A DNA stretch of 64,000 nucleotides from Gammaproteobacteria bacterium HGW-Gammaproteobacteria-2 (GCA_002840015.1 PGZE01000001.1:1-64000), one strand, 5' to 3'. Shown: positions 8,342 to 19,600, numbered from the stretch's first letter. The notes: generated by a model from the letters alone, not told the origin. Made by a program: numbers and translations.

Positions 8342-9430
8342 ATGCAAACGCGTGCTGGCCCGCATGCGCAAGGCTTCATCCTGATCATGGTGCTGGCCAT
8401 GCTGGTGGTGCTGGCGTTGCTGGCCAGCAGCATCGCTTTGATCAGCGAACGCGTTCGCGACGAGCAGGTCGATCGCCAGCGGCAGTTTCAGGATGCATTG
8501 GACATGGCCAGCACTCACGCCACCGTGGGCTATCTGTTGACCAGCCAACGGATGACGTTTGCCGGCCTTACCATCGATGATCAGATAGTGCGTACCGCCG
8601 ACGAAGAGTATCTGCGCGACGATGAATTCAGCCGATTCTCGTTGGCACCAGTGGGAAATGAGATTCGCCTTGATGGCACGGTGTATCAGGGCATTGGCCG
8701 GGTTGCCTTTGCCTTGCAGGATGATCGTGGCCTGATTGGCGTCAATTGGGGCTGGCCGCCGTGGCTGGATCGGGTGTTTGAACACGCCGGCGTCGCTGCG
8801 AGCGAGCGCAATACCTTGCCCAATTTGCTGCTTGATTATCAGGACATCGATGACTTGTATCGCCTCAACAGTGCAGAGCGCGATGCTTATGTCAGGGAGG
8901 GCCGGCCACCGCCGAGCAACCGCACGCTGGCGACGCCACTGGAACTGCGACGGGTGATGGGCTGGGGCGAGGCGTTGTCATCGTTTGATGATTTGGCGAT
9001 CATGGACACCTTTACGGTGGCTCGCTCGCCGAGTATCAATGTCAACACAGCACCGGCGCGGGTATTGCGCACGTTGACAGGGGTCGATGAGGCGGCGGCA
9101 CAACGCATAATTGCGGTGCGCTCGGTGGCGGCATTGATGGATATATCGGTATTGGGGCAGATTCTGGGTACCATGCCGCCCGAGAGCGAGATGTTGTTTC
9201 TGTATCCAAGCGACAGCGGTGTACTCAAGCTCTGGTCCGCCGATGGCGGTACCGTGCGCGTATTGCACTGGACAATCACCCCAATAGACGATGGCAGTCA
9301 ACCGTGGCACCTGCGCCAACCTTGGCATATAGATTATGAGTTTACCCTTGCGCAATCGAAGCACGCAGATCAGGCAGTGGCGCGACCAACTCAAGCAGCG
9401 ATTTTCGCCGAGTCGGTACCTGCGCCGTAG
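8342..9430 (+). CDS. gspK: Type II secretion pseudopilin GspK
   Basis: The largest minor pseudopilin, 362 residues. The N-terminus HAQG|FILIMVLAMLVVLALL lacks Glu+5, which is normal for GspK at the tip. The large helical domain follows (NLLLDYQDIDD, YRLNSAERDAY, SINVNTAPARVLRTL). Its last 95 bp also encode the N-terminus of the next gene in another frame; the extra tail AQSKHADQAVARPTQ lies beyond the conserved domain. Confidence 0.88.
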   Translation: MQTRAGPHAQGFILIMVLAMLVVLALLASSIALISERVRDEQVDRQRQFQDALDMASTHATVGYLLTSQRMTFAGLTIDDQIVRTADEEYLRDDEFSRFSLAPVGNEIRLDGTVYQGIGRVAFALQDDRGLIGVNWGWPPWLDRVFEHAGVAASERNTLPNLLLDYQDIDDLYRLNSAERDAYVREGRPPPSNRTLATPLELRRVMGWGEALSSFDDLAIMDTFTVARSPSINVNTAPARVLRTLTGVDEAAAQRIIAVRSVAALMDISVLGQILGTMPPESEMLFLYPSDSGVLKLWSADGGTVRVLHWTITPIDDGSQPWHLRQPWHIDYEFTLAQSKHADQAVARPTQAAIFAESVPAP

Positions 9431-10454
9431 CGATGGGCTGCGTTTGCTTGCCGCCGGCGGTGCCGGCAGCGAGTGGGTGATTGCGCGTGGGCGATGCGCC
9501 TACACTGTGCTTGATGGCAGTTCGGTGCCGGCGGCAAAGCGGCGTGCATTCGTCAACATGGCAGTCAACCGCTGGGCACCATTTTCCGACCCGCAGGCAC
9601 ATGTGCAATGGGTCGGTGACAGTGCGATGGTATGGGCCTGGTCGCAGCACGATGCCAGTGCTGTGCTTGAAGAAGGCGAAAACGAACCGCCGCGTCGGAT
9701 AACACCCGAATCGCTGTTCGTTGGCAGCGCACTGGCCGATGATGCGGTGCTGGTCGCCATGGACGAGGGCTTCGAGGGCCGCGTCTGGCGGCGCAATCTG
9801 CTGATTGCCAGCGTGTGGTGGCCCGAATCGCCAACGCTTGCGCAATGGAATGCTTTTTTACGCGGTGCCGGTCGCAGGTCGGTAGACGCATTGCCTGCGC
9901 TCGAACCGTCAAGCGTTGCCGATGCACCATGGCATCTGCTGCAAGGGGCAAGCATCCAGGATATGTGGGGCAGGCACCGCGTATTGGCGCTGCAAATCGG
10001 TGCTGCCCTGGTGTTGGCGGCATTGTGCTATCCGTTGGCGGGAATCGCGCGATTGGCCATGGCGCAAGCGGCAGTCGAGCGGAAAATCGAATCGCAGGAT
10101 GCCAGCTTGCAGGCCATTTTATCCGCACGCGATCAAGCCGAACGCGATGCCCAGGCAGCACAATCCCTGCTGGCGTTGCGACCGCCGCAAAACCAGATTG
10201 CACTTTTCGATCATGCCATCGCGGCAATTCCCGGTAACGGCTGGACCATTGTGGAGTGGCGGATGCCCAACCGCGACGCGTTGGAGGTACTTTTGAACAT
10301 GCCAAGACCCGACCCGCGTGCGTTGGTAATCGCTTGGGAGGCGTCGGGATATTTCGCCGAGGTGACCGCAGAACTGGGCCGTGGCGCCGATGAGGTAATT
10401 GTCCGTGCGCGTATCGTGCGTGAGCGTGATGCCAGTGTCGGAGCAGGCCCATGA
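9336..10454 (+). CDS. gspL: Type II secretion platform protein GspL (XpsL-like)
   Basis: An inner-membrane assembly protein of 372 residues. A cytoplasmic N-terminal domain runs to about residue 210. A single membrane helix (~215-235, ALQIGAALVLAALCYPLAG) is followed by a periplasmic coiled part and a ferredoxin-like domain (RPPQNQIALFDHAIAAIPG). In the family the cytoplasmic half binds the ATPase GspE. ATG 9336 gives an amphipathic basic leader (QIRQWRDQLKQRF), but it places 95 bp inside gspK, an unusually long overlap. Sequence is divergent, so the assignment rests on architecture and position. Confidence 0.72.
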   Translation: MSLPLRNRSTQIRQWRDQLKQRFSPSRYLRRSDGLRLLAAGGAGSEWVIARGRCAYTVLDGSSVPAAKRRAFVNMAVNRWAPFSDPQAHVQWVGDSAMVWAWSQHDASAVLEEGENEPPRRITPESLFVGSALADDAVLVAMDEGFEGRVWRRNLLIASVWWPESPTLAQWNAFLRGAGRRSVDALPALEPSSVADAPWHLLQGASIQDMWGRHRVLALQIGAALVLAALCYPLAGIARLAMAQAAVERKIESQDASLQAILSARDQAERDAQAAQSLLALRPPQNQIALFDHAIAAIPGNGWTIVEWRMPNRDALEVLLNMPRPDPRALVIAWEASGYFAEVTAELGRGADEVIVRARIVRERDASVGAGP

Positions 10455-11041
10455 ATGCCGTTTTGCAGTCGTTGTTGACGCAGGTGCGCTCCGAGTTTCA
10501 GGCCAATGCCCGCCTGCGCTGGGGCGGTTTGCTGATCCTGGCCATCGTGGTGTTATATCTGTTGCTGGTGCTATCGGATGTGCGCGCGCAAATGCAGCGC
10601 GACTATGTGCAGCAAGTGCAGCGGCTCGACAAGATCACCTCGCTGGCCGGGCAGGATGAATGGTTGCAGCGTGCCGAGCAGGCGCGCGAGTTGCGTGACG
10701 CCTTGCAGGCGCAGATTCCGGGCGTGGCAACATTGGGGCTGGCACAGGCCAGTGTGCAGAGCTTGGCGCGGGACTTGATTGCCAGCAGCGGCAAGCCGCT
10801 GCGCGTACAGGCTGAAACGGCAACCGAAGTGGGGCGCGGATCGGGTATCTGGCGGGTTCCGGTGAGTATCAGCGGTGGTGTATCGCCTGCCGCCGCGTTG
10901 CAATTGATCCAGCGTATCGAGAACCAGCCCAATCTGGTGGTTATCGAACAGGCTATCGTGATCAATCGCAATACTGGCGTGTTGACCTTGACCATGGCGG
11001 CGTTTTTCCGCGTACAGGAGGCTGCAAGTGAGCCTGGTTGA
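10451..11041 (+). CDS. gspM: Type II secretion platform protein GspM
   Basis: A 196-residue protein with a short cytoplasmic tail, one membrane helix (~24-42, WGGLLILAIVVLYLLLVL) and a periplasmic coiled-coil plus ferredoxin-like domain (ISGGVSPAAALQLIQRIE). This is the GspM architecture, and it sits directly after gspL with an ATGA overlap. GspM pairs with GspL in the inner-membrane platform. Confidence 0.78.
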   Translation: MNAVLQSLLTQVRSEFQANARLRWGGLLILAIVVLYLLLVLSDVRAQMQRDYVQQVQRLDKITSLAGQDEWLQRAEQARELRDALQAQIPGVATLGLAQASVQSLARDLIASSGKPLRVQAETATEVGRGSGIWRVPVSISGGVSPAAALQLIQRIENQPNLVVIEQAIVINRNTGVLTLTMAAFFRVQEAASEPG

Positions 11042-11573
11042 TTCACTGCGCAGACGTCCGCTTTTGGTCATGGCCGCGCTGGGTGTCGGGCTGGGGACGG
11101 TGTTGGGGCTCTTGCATCCGATTGCGCCGGATTCAGCGGAACGTGCTGGCAGTGATTTGCCCTGGTCACTTCCGCCAGTCAGCGTGGTGCCGCGCTTCAA
11201 CGACAAGCAATTTGCTGCCGTCAACAGCCGGCGGATATGGGGCACAACGGATGCCGGGCCCGCGGAGGGCCGTGTTGGCGCTGATGGCAAACCCGCACTG
11301 CCGTGGCGTTTGACCGGTATCATTCTGGAGCCGGTGCCGATTGCATTGGTCCTGGCCGAAGGCTCGCTGTCAGTTGGCCGTGTTGCAGTCGGGGAATTGT
11401 TGCCCGATGGCGACCTGCTGTTGTCAGTGGCGGCAACCGGCATTGCCTATCAGCACGAAGGCTGCACACTGGAGCGCCGCCTGTATGGTGATCCGGAACA
11501 AAAGCCCGAGCCGGTATGCGAAGCGCAACTGGTTGCACCATCGCCGGAAGCGGACGAGGCCGAAGCGCAATGA
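11028..11573 (+). CDS. gspN: Type II secretion GspN/GspC-like protein (XpsN-like)
   Basis: A 181-residue protein with an N-terminal membrane helix (residues ~10-28) and a periplasmic region containing a GspC homology-region-like segment (PWRLTGIILEPVPIALVLAE, then SVGRVAVGELL). It lies between gspM and gspD, where xanthomonads encode XpsN, which replaces GspC as the link to the secretin. GTG 11028 has a strong AGGAGG and lies 14 bp inside gspM. The C-terminal ~25 residues are acidic and low-complexity. Confidence 0.65.
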   Translation: MSLVDSLRRRPLLVMAALGVGLGTVLGLLHPIAPDSAERAGSDLPWSLPPVSVVPRFNDKQFAAVNSRRIWGTTDAGPAEGRVGADGKPALPWRLTGIILEPVPIALVLAEGSLSVGRVAVGELLPDGDLLLSVAATGIAYQHEGCTLERRLYGDPEQKPEPVCEAQLVAPSPEADEAEAQ

Positions 11574-11626
11574 ATGGCGATGGGTTGAATCATGAACGTG
11601 GTGGCATCACTCACAACGAGTATCAA

Positions 11627-13747
11627 ATGAACGATTTACGCACCATTCTGATGGCATTGGCGATTACCCTGTTGGCGTCGGCCTGCGCGACACAATTCGA
11701 GCGCGTGCCGCTCAGCGAGCCGCTGCGGCCAGCGCCGACGGCAACAGCCAGTGCAGCACAAGCCTTGCGTAGCGACGAGGCCGTTGCGCCGAGTGCGCTG
11801 CGGCAAACGGATACGCCCAAATTACCGAGCTCAGGCAGTCCGCTATCGGGTGTGGATGCCGACAGTCGCTTGCCACCACTGTCGGGCGAACCCATCGATG
11901 CCAATATCGAGGGTATGGCGCTGCCGGCATTCATCAACGAGGCATTCGGCAACCTGCTCGGCATCAGCTTTCAGATGGATGATGCGCTGCGCAATCAACG
12001 CGATATGGTGACCCTGCGTACGTCAGGCAATCAGTCACCCGCTGATTTCTACCGGCTGGTGGTGCAGGTGTTGCGTACCTACGGGGTGTCGGTGCAATTG
12101 GAAGGCGAATTGGTGCGATTGACGCCGATCACCAAGGGCAGCAGCGACGAGCCGCCACTGGTGTTCAGCGGCCGCACCCTGCCCGAGGTGCCCAACAGCC
12201 ACCGCCCGATCTTCCAATTGGTCGAGCTCAGATCGGCGCGCATTGCCGATGTCAACCAATGGCTGCGTGTGGCGTTCAAGCTCGATGGCCTGCAAATTCA
12301 GGACGACCCCAATCGCAATGCGGTAATCCTGATGGGCAAGCCCGATCTGGTAGCGCAGGCGGTTGCCGCCATTCGCGTGCTCGACCGGCCGTTCATGCGT
12401 GGCCGGGTGAGCACCCGGCTGGAGCCGGCGTTTGTCGGCGCCGATGAACTCGCCAAGCGTCTGGTCGATGTGCTGACCGCCGAAGGATATGGCGCCATGC
12501 TGCACAACAGCCAGGGTGTATTGCAGGGCAGTACCATGATCGTGTTGCCGATCGCCGGCGCCAACAGCGTGCTGATTTTTGCCGCCGATCAGGGCCTTCT
12601 CGATCACGCCATTGAATGGGCAAAGACCATCGACCGGCCCAACCCGTCTGCCAGCGGGCAGAGCCTGTTCTATTATCTGGTGAAAAACACCCGCGCCGAG
12701 GATTTGGCAAGCACACTCAACGGCGTGCGCAGCGCCGACGCCGCGCAAAGTGCACGCAATACGGCAACCCCAGCATCGCCCACCGGCGTGGCCGCGCCTG
12801 CCGTGACCAGCGCCAGTGTTAGCGTGACCCAGGGCAGTCTGATTGTCGATGAACCGCGCAATGCGCTGATCTTCCAGGGTGCGGCGGCCGAATGGGAACG
12901 CATGCTGCCGCTGCTCAAGCAAATGGATCTGCCGGCGCGGCAGGTGGTGATCGAGGTCACCATTGCCGAAGTGACGCTCACCGATGGCATGGACCTGGGC
13001 TTTGCCTGGCAGCGGGTTGGCGGCAACAGCGCGATCAGCTCCGGGACAGTGGGTGCTACCAACAACGATGCCAACAGCAGCGCTGGTGGAACTGGCTTGA
13101 ACTACCTGATCAATACCACCGGCGTGATCCGCGCCCAGTTGACGGCATTGGCACAGGCGAGCCGCTTGACCGTGCTGTCAACGCCGCGACTGATGGTCAA
13201 GAGTGGCGAGGAAGCCACCATCGAGGTGGGCACCGAGGTGCCGACGCTGTCATCGCAGACCGCTGCCGTGCAGCAAAATGCGGGTACCTCGAACATTTTG
13301 CAATCGATCCAGAACCGCAAGACCGGCATCATCCTCAATGTCTCGCCAGTGATCTATTCCGACAACCGCATCGACCTGGTGGTGCGACAGGAAGTCAGCA
13401 GCGCCTTGCCGGTGGGGGACTCCGGAATCCAGTCGCCGGCAATTTCCAACCGCGTGGTCAGTACCAGTTTGACGCTGCGCGACGGCGGTTCGGTGCTGAT
13501 GGGCGGCTTGATGTCGACCCAGCAAACCGAGTCGGAAAACGGCATACCGGGGCTGATGAACATCCCGTGGCTCGGTCGCCTGTTCAAAAGCACCAGCACC
13601 AGCACCACCAAAACCGAATTGGTGGTGATGATTGTGCCTTACATCATCGAGACTGATGCCGAAGCCGAAGCCATTACCCGGGCAGTGACTGCGCAGCTTG
13701 AGAACTTCGAGATGCCAGCGTCGCTCAAGGCGGAACCTGCGAATTAG
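11627..13747 (+). CDS. gspD: Type II secretion secretin GspD
   Basis: The outer-membrane secretin, 706 residues. ATG 11627 gives a lipoprotein signal with LASAC (Cys20). N-terminal N0-N3 domains follow, with repeats such as NAVILMGKPDLVAQAVAAI and NALIFQGAAAEWERMLPLL. The conserved secretin core starts near residue 440 (RQVVIEVTIAEVTL) and ends with VVSTSLTLRDGGSVLMGGL and the LFKS-type segment. It would form the exit channel. An in-frame ATG at 11570 overlaps the gspN stop but would bury the lipoprotein signal. gspD is the last gene of the operon, as in Xanthomonas. Confidence 0.92.
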   Translation: MNDLRTILMALAITLLASACATQFERVPLSEPLRPAPTATASAAQALRSDEAVAPSALRQTDTPKLPSSGSPLSGVDADSRLPPLSGEPIDANIEGMALPAFINEAFGNLLGISFQMDDALRNQRDMVTLRTSGNQSPADFYRLVVQVLRTYGVSVQLEGELVRLTPITKGSSDEPPLVFSGRTLPEVPNSHRPIFQLVELRSARIADVNQWLRVAFKLDGLQIQDDPNRNAVILMGKPDLVAQAVAAIRVLDRPFMRGRVSTRLEPAFVGADELAKRLVDVLTAEGYGAMLHNSQGVLQGSTMIVLPIAGANSVLIFAADQGLLDHAIEWAKTIDRPNPSASGQSLFYYLVKNTRAEDLASTLNGVRSADAAQSARNTATPASPTGVAAPAVTSASVSVTQGSLIVDEPRNALIFQGAAAEWERMLPLLKQMDLPARQVVIEVTIAEVTLTDGMDLGFAWQRVGGNSAISSGTVGATNNDANSSAGGTGLNYLINTTGVIRAQLTALAQASRLTVLSTPRLMVKSGEEATIEVGTEVPTLSSQTAAVQQNAGTSNILQSIQNRKTGIILNVSPVIYSDNRIDLVVRQEVSSALPVGDSGIQSPAISNRVVSTSLTLRDGGSVLMGGLMSTQQTESENGIPGLMNIPWLGRLFKSTSTSTTKTELVVMIVPYIIETDAEAEAITRAVTAQLENFEMPASLKAEPAN

Positions 13748-13886
13748 GTCGGCACATTTGTTGCAGATGCCGGAGCCGGCACTTCCATACGGTTCGTGCA
13801 GCAGCGTCATTCGCGTCGAATATGGCGTTCAGCGTCAGGCTGATAGCCATTGGACAATGTTTTTTCAGAGCGCAAGCGGTCTATCC

Positions 13887-14399
13887 ATGAAACCACACAT
13901 CATTCTCTCGCATGGTTTGGACTCTTCGCCCGAGGCGACCAAGGTCACCGCGCTGGCCGCAGTGGCCGAGCAGCTGGGATTCAGCCACGAGCGGCCGGAT
14001 TATTCCGATATTGATGCCGACGGCCAGGTGCAGGATATTGATCGCCGTATTGCCCGTCTGCATGGGCGTGCCCGCGCGGCGCAAGGGCCGCTGCTGCTGG
14101 TCGGTTCGAGCATGGGCGCATTCATCTCCGGGTTGGTGTCGCTGCAGGTGCCGGTGCAGGGCTTGTTGCTGATGGCGCCGCCCATACGGATCGCGGGTTA
14201 CGCACGCGAACTTGACGCTGCCGCAGTGCCCACGCTGGTGGTCCACGGCTGGCACGATGAATTGATTCCGGCCGCCGAGGTGGTGACCTGGGCGCAGGCG
14301 CGCAATGTCGAGTTACGCCTGGTCAATGATGCTCACCGGCTTGACGCGCATGTCGATTACGTGGCGCAGGCGTTTGCGCAATTCTTGCGTGCATTGTGA
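13887..14399 (+). CDS. Small alpha/beta-hydrolase (YqiA-like esterase)
   Basis: A 170-residue cytoplasmic alpha/beta hydrolase. [14 protein letters not shown] provides the oxyanion region, GSSMG the nucleophile elbow, HGWHDELIP the acid region and DAHRLDAH the catalytic His. The size and motifs fit the YqiA/RsbQ-like short esterases; substrate unknown. ATG 13887 was chosen because the longer frame from 13698 overlaps gspD. It is coupled to rlmKL (GTGA overlap). Confidence 0.7.
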   Translation: MKPHIILSHGLDSSPEATKVTALAAVAEQLGFSHERPDYSDIDADGQVQDIDRRIARLHGRARAAQGPLLLVGSSMGAFISGLVSLQVPVQGLLLMAPPIRIAGYARELDAAAVPTLVVHGWHDELIPAAEVVTWAQARNVELRLVNDAHRLDAHVDYVAQAFAQFLRAL

Positions 14400-16552
14400 A
14401 ATATTTCGTTCCCTGTGCCAAAGGTCTGGAATACCTGCTGGTCGATGAATTACTGGCGCTAGGCGCGACTCGTGCGACAGCGGCGGTCGCCGGGGCCAAT
14501 GCCGAGGGCGGCGACGATCTGCCGTATGCGGTGGCGATGTTCTCGCGTCTGGCCAGCCGTGCGTTGTGGCCGCTGGCCGCGTTCGATTGTGTCGATGAGC
14601 AGGCGTTGTACGACGGCGCAATGCAAGTGGAGTGGAGTGACCATCTCAATGCCGAAGGCACGTTGGTGGTCGATGCCAATGTTTCGGGCACCGGCATCAC
14701 TCATGCGCGGTTTGCGGCGCAGCGGGTCAAGGATGCGGTCGTTGATCAGTTTCGTGCGCGTACCGGCACCCGGCCGTCGGTGGATAGCGATAACCCCGAT
14801 CTGCGCATCAACCTGTCGGTACGCAAGGGCAAGGCCGTGTTGTCGGTCGATTTGGGCGGAGGCAGCCTGCATCGTCGTGGCTGGCGGCAGGCGCAGGGCG
14901 AGGCACCACTGAAGGAAACCCTGGCTGCTGCGGTGTTGCTGCGTGGTGGCTGGCCGCAGATTGCCGCCGAGGGCGGCAGCCTGCTCGATCCGATGTGCGG
15001 TTCGGGCACGCTGATTATCGAAGGCGCACTGATGGCACTGGATCGTGCGCCGGGCCTTGATCGCTATGGCGAGGCATTGCCGACGCGCTGGCTGGCACTG
15101 GACCGCGAACGTTGGGCGCGTACGCTTGCATCCGCGCGTGAGCGTGCCGCCGCCGGTGCGCAGCGCGCATTGCCGCCATTGCGCGGCAGCGATATCGACC
15201 CGATCGCGATCCGTGCCGCCAAGGCCAATGCCGAACGTGCCGGGGTAGCCGCGCATACGGCGTTTGCATGCCACGAACTGGCCGAATTGGTGCCGCTGAG
15301 CGAGGCTCGCGGGCTGGCGGTTTGCAATCCACCCTACGATACCCGGCTGGCCGCCGATCCGGATTTGTATCGCCGCCTAGGCGACACTTTGGCGCAAATC
15401 GTGCCGGGCTGGCGAGCCGCATTGTTGTGCGGCAGTGCCGATCTGGCCTATGCCACCGGTCTGCGTGCTGGCAAGCGTTATGTGCTGTTCAATGGCGCGC
15501 TCGAATGCAGCCTGATCGTGTGCGATCCGATTGCCCGCCCGCACGCGGCAGCACGCGCCGACACGCCTGACACGCCAGACCCGCTGAGCGAAGGCGCCAC
15601 CATGGTGGCCAATCGCCTGCGCAAGAACCTGCGCAGTTTCAAACGCTGGCGCGAGCGCGAAGGCGTGAGCTGTTATCGCGTCTATGATGCCGACCTGCCC
15701 GAATACGCGGCGGCGATCGATGTGTATTGCGAGGCCGACGGGGAGTCACGCACTTTTCTGCACATCCAGGAATACGGCGCACCCAAGACGATCCCCGAGG
15801 CCGATGCGCGCCGTCGCTTTGGCGAGCTGGTGCGTGCAGCATCTGCGGTGTTCGCACTGCCGGTGGAGCATATTGCGATCAAGACCCGGGTTCGTGGCAA
15901 GGGTGGCAGCACCTACAGCCGCCAGGATCAGCGCAATGAGTTGCTGGTTGTGCGCGAAGGCGCGGCGTTGCTGCGCGTCAATCTGTTCGACTACCTCGAT
16001 ACCGGCCTGTTTCTTGATCATCGGCCGATGCGTTTGCGGCTTGCCGCCGAGGCCAAGGGCCAGCGCTTTCTCAACCTGTTTGCCTACACCGGGGCGGCAA
16101 CGGTACACGCGGCGTTGGGTGGCGCCAGCGACACCACGACGGTCGACCTGTCTGCCACTTATTTGCACTGGGCATCGGAAAACCTGGCGCTCAATGGCTG
16201 CACCGGGCCCAGCCATCGCTTGCAGCAGGCCGATGTGATGGCTTGGCTTGCCGCCGATCGCGGCCAGTACGGGCTGATTTTTCTCGACCCGCCGACATTT
16301 TCCAATTCCGCGCGGGCCGAGGATTTCGACATCCAGCTAAGCCACGTCGCGTTGCTGCGTCTGGCGATGGCCAGGCTTGGCCCCGGTGGTAGCCTGTATT
16401 TTTCCAACAACTTCCGCCGCTTCCGGCTGGATGAGCCGGCAGTTGCCGAGTTCGCTGATGTGCAGGACATCAGCGAACACACCATCGATCCGGATTTCGC
16501 ACGCAATCCGCGCATTCACCGCTGCTGGCGGTTGCGTCATCGCAACGGTTGA
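14396..16552 (+). CDS. rlmKL: Bifunctional 23S rRNA methyltransferase RlmKL
   Basis: 718 residues with two methyltransferases. The N-terminal THUMP domain and RlmL (m2G2445) part carry [14 protein letters not shown] and the catalytic NPPY (~residue 310). The C-terminal RlmK (m7G2069) part carries [17 protein letters not shown] and DPPTFSNS (~residue 630). Length and layout match the E. coli enzyme. The start is GTG 14396, overlapping the esterase stop by four bases. Confidence 0.92.
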   Translation: MKYFVPCAKGLEYLLVDELLALGATRATAAVAGANAEGGDDLPYAVAMFSRLASRALWPLAAFDCVDEQALYDGAMQVEWSDHLNAEGTLVVDANVSGTGITHARFAAQRVKDAVVDQFRARTGTRPSVDSDNPDLRINLSVRKGKAVLSVDLGGGSLHRRGWRQAQGEAPLKETLAAAVLLRGGWPQIAAEGGSLLDPMCGSGTLIIEGALMALDRAPGLDRYGEALPTRWLALDRERWARTLASARERAAAGAQRALPPLRGSDIDPIAIRAAKANAERAGVAAHTAFACHELAELVPLSEARGLAVCNPPYDTRLAADPDLYRRLGDTLAQIVPGWRAALLCGSADLAYATGLRAGKRYVLFNGALECSLIVCDPIARPHAAARADTPDTPDPLSEGATMVANRLRKNLRSFKRWREREGVSCYRVYDADLPEYAAAIDVYCEADGESRTFLHIQEYGAPKTIPEADARRRFGELVRAASAVFALPVEHIAIKTRVRGKGGSTYSRQDQRNELLVVREGAALLRVNLFDYLDTGLFLDHRPMRLRLAAEAKGQRFLNLFAYTGAATVHAALGGASDTTTVDLSATYLHWASENLALNGCTGPSHRLQQADVMAWLAADRGQYGLIFLDPPTFSNSARAEDFDIQLSHVALLRLAMARLGPGGSLYFSNNFRRFRLDEPAVAEFADVQDISEHTIDPDFARNPRIHRCWRLRHRNG

Positions 16553-16558
16553 TCGTGC

Positions 16559-16606
16559 GCGCGCGGCACGGCAATTGCACATGCCTGCGGTTGCAGTGCT
16601 GCGCGC
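16559..16606. terminator. Possible bidirectional terminator hairpin between rlmKL and metH
   Basis: GCGCGCGGCAC (16559-16569) can pair with GTGCTGCGCGC (16596-16606) across 26 bases, with one mismatch. It lies in the 69-bp gap between two convergent genes. There is no clear T run on either side. Confidence 0.3.
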
Positions 16607-16621
16607 GAAGCCGGTTGTTTG

Positions 16622-19600
16622 TTATTCGGGGTCGTAATCCAGTACCGAAGCCAGCCAGCGTTCGGCCTGGGCAATCGTCGCGCCTTTGCGTGCGGCATAA
16701 TCGGCAACCTGTTCGCGTGACAACCGGCCAACCACGAAATACTGGCTGCCCGGATGCGAGAAATACAGGCCGCTCACCGACGCCGCCGGGCTCATCGCGT
16801 AGTTGTCGGTCAGAGATACGCCAATACGTTTCTCGGCATCGAGCAAGGCAAACAAGGTGGCTTTTTCGCTGTGCTCGGGGCAGGCCGGATAACCCGGCGC
16901 CGGGCGGATACCCTGGTAGCGTTCTGCAGCCAGGCGATCGGCCAGTGACTTGAGCAAGATTGCGTTGTAATCGTCGTGCGCAGCCTCGAACGCAGCCACA
17001 CGCGGGCCGATGCCAAGGCCCGCAGTCACCGCAAAGCCGCCGATCCAGTCCTTGCGGCCGCTGTCGGCGGGTGCGATGAAATCGGCGAGGCAGAAATTGG
17101 CGCGCTCACCGATTGGCTTGACTGCTTGCTGGCGCAGGAAGTGGAAGGTGAAGCCGGGACTCGGGGCTCGGGACTCGGGACTCGGTGTGAGGGCGGGATC
17201 CGAAAGTGCGGTCGCATGCTCCTTGTTCTTTCCTCCGTCGGTGGGGAAATCCTCGGATGAGGGTGCGCTTGCGGGGCGCTGTCGTTGCTTCTCCGAGTCC
17301 CCAGTCCCGAGTCCCCAGTCCCGTTGAACCCACACGTCATCGCCATCGGCCTGCGCCGGCCACAGCCCGACCACGGCTTTTGCGGTCAGCCATTTTTCGG
17401 CAACGATCTGCGCGAGCATGGCCTTGGCGTCGTTGAACAGGGCGGTAGCTGATTCGCCGACGATCGCATCATCGAGGATCGCCGGATAGCGGCCACTAAG
17501 CTCCCAGGTCTGGAAGAACGGGGTCCAGTCGATCCACTCCACCAGATCGGCGAGCGGGTAATCCTCGAACACGCTGATGCCGGGCTTGCGCGGAGCGGGT
17601 GGCTGGTAGTCGGCCCAGCCGCCATCGAAGCGGTTGCCGCGCGCATCACTCAGCGCCATCAACGGTTTGGCATCGCCGCGCTGGGCGTGGCGTGCGCGCA
17701 CCTTGGCGTAGTCCTCGGCGGTGCTGGCGATCAGCCCGTCGCGCTGCTCGGGGCTGATCAGTTGCTGCATCACCCCGACCGCGCGTGAGGCATCTTTCAC
17801 CCACAATGCCGGCGCTTGGTAGTGCGGCGCAATCTTGAGCGCGGTATGCGCGCGCGAGGTGGTGGCACCGCCGATCAACAACGGGATGGTGAAGCCCTGG
17901 CGCTGCATTTCGCGCGCGACATGGCTCATTTCTTCCAGCGAAGGTGTGATCAGCCCGGACAGGCCGATGATGTCGGCGCGCTCGTCACGGGCGCGGTCAA
18001 GAATGGTCTGCGCGGCTACCATCACGCCCAGATCGACGACATCGAAATTGTTGCAGGCCAGCACCACGCCGACGATGTTCTTGCCGATATCGTGGACATC
18101 GCCCTTGACCGTGGCCATCACGATCTTGGCCTTGGGTTTGCCGGAAGTTCCGCTGCGCAGCTTCTCTGCCTCGATGTACGGAATCAGGTGCGCCACCGCT
18201 TTTTTCATCACCCGCGCCGATTTGACCACTTGCGGCAGGAACATCTTGCCGGCGCCGAACAGGTCGCCGACCACGTTCATGCCGGCCATCAATGGGCCTT
18301 CGATAACCTCCAGCGGTTTGTCGGCGAATTGCCGCGCTGCCTCGGTATCCTCGACCACGTAGCTGTCTATGCCATGCACCAGCGAATGGCTGATGCGCGC
18401 CGCCACGGGCAGCTTGCGCCATTCCTCGTTCTGGCTGCCCGGCCCGAGCGCGCGCTTGCCGCCGCGATAGCGCTCGGCCAGTTGCAGCAGCCGCTCGGTG
18501 GCGTCGTCGCGGCGATTGCGGACCACGTCTTCGACGGCTTCGCGCAGTTCGTCGTCGATATCGTCGTACAGGGTCAGCGCGCCGGCGTTGACGATACCCA
18601 TGTCCATGCCGGCCTTGATCGCGTGGTAAAGAAAGACCGAGTGGATCGCCTCGCGCACCGCGTTGTTGCCACGGAACGAAAACGAGACATTGGAGACACC
18701 GCCGGAAATATGCACCCGCGGGAAACGCTGCTTGATTTTGCGGCAGGCATCGATAAACGCCACTGCGTAGTTGTTGTGTTCGTCGATGCCGGTGGCGATG
18801 GCAAAAATATTGGGATCAAAAATGATGTCTTCGCCGGCAATGCCGGCTTGCTCGGTAAGCAGGGCATAGGCGCGGCTGCAAATCGACACCTTGCGCTCCA
18901 GGGTGTCGGCCTGGCCTTGCTCATCGAATGCCATCACCACCACTGCCGCTCCGTAGCGCCGCGCCAGCCGCGCCTGGCGCAGAAGCTCGGCCTCGCCCTC
19001 CTTGAGCGAAATCGAGTTGACGATGGCTTTGCCCTGCACGCATTTCAGGCCGGCCTCGATCACGCTCCATTTCGAGGAATCGAGCATCACCGGTACCCGC
19101 GCGATGTCCGGCTCGGCCGCGATCAGATGCAAGAAGCGGGTCATCGCTGCTTCGGAATCGAGCAGGCCCTCATCCATGTTGATGTCGATGATCTGCGCGC
19201 CGTTTTCCACCTGTTGGCGGGCCACCACCAGCGCTTCGTCGTAGCGGCCCTCGCTGATAAGTTTGCGGAATTGCGCCGAACCGGTGACGTTGGTGCGCTC
19301 GCCGACGTTGACGAAATTGGTGTCCGGACCGATCACGAACGGTTCCAGGCCGGCCAGGCGGGTACGCGGCTCAGGGGTGGCGAGCACGCGCGGCGGCAGG
19401 CCGCGCACCGCATCGGCAATCGCACGGATATGATCGGGCGTGGTACCGCAGCAACCGCCAACGATGTTGAGCAATCCGGCCTTGGCAAACTCGTGCAGCA
19501 CCCGCGCCATGTCCTCGGGGCTTTCGTCGTAACCGCCAAATGCGTTGGGCAGGCCGGCATTGGGGTGGCAACTGACATGGGTGTCGGCAATCGTCGCCAG

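Noticed and set aside
8370-8400. GspK missing the pseudopilin Glu+5 as a defect
   Set aside because: GspK proteins normally lack it because they cap the pseudopilus.
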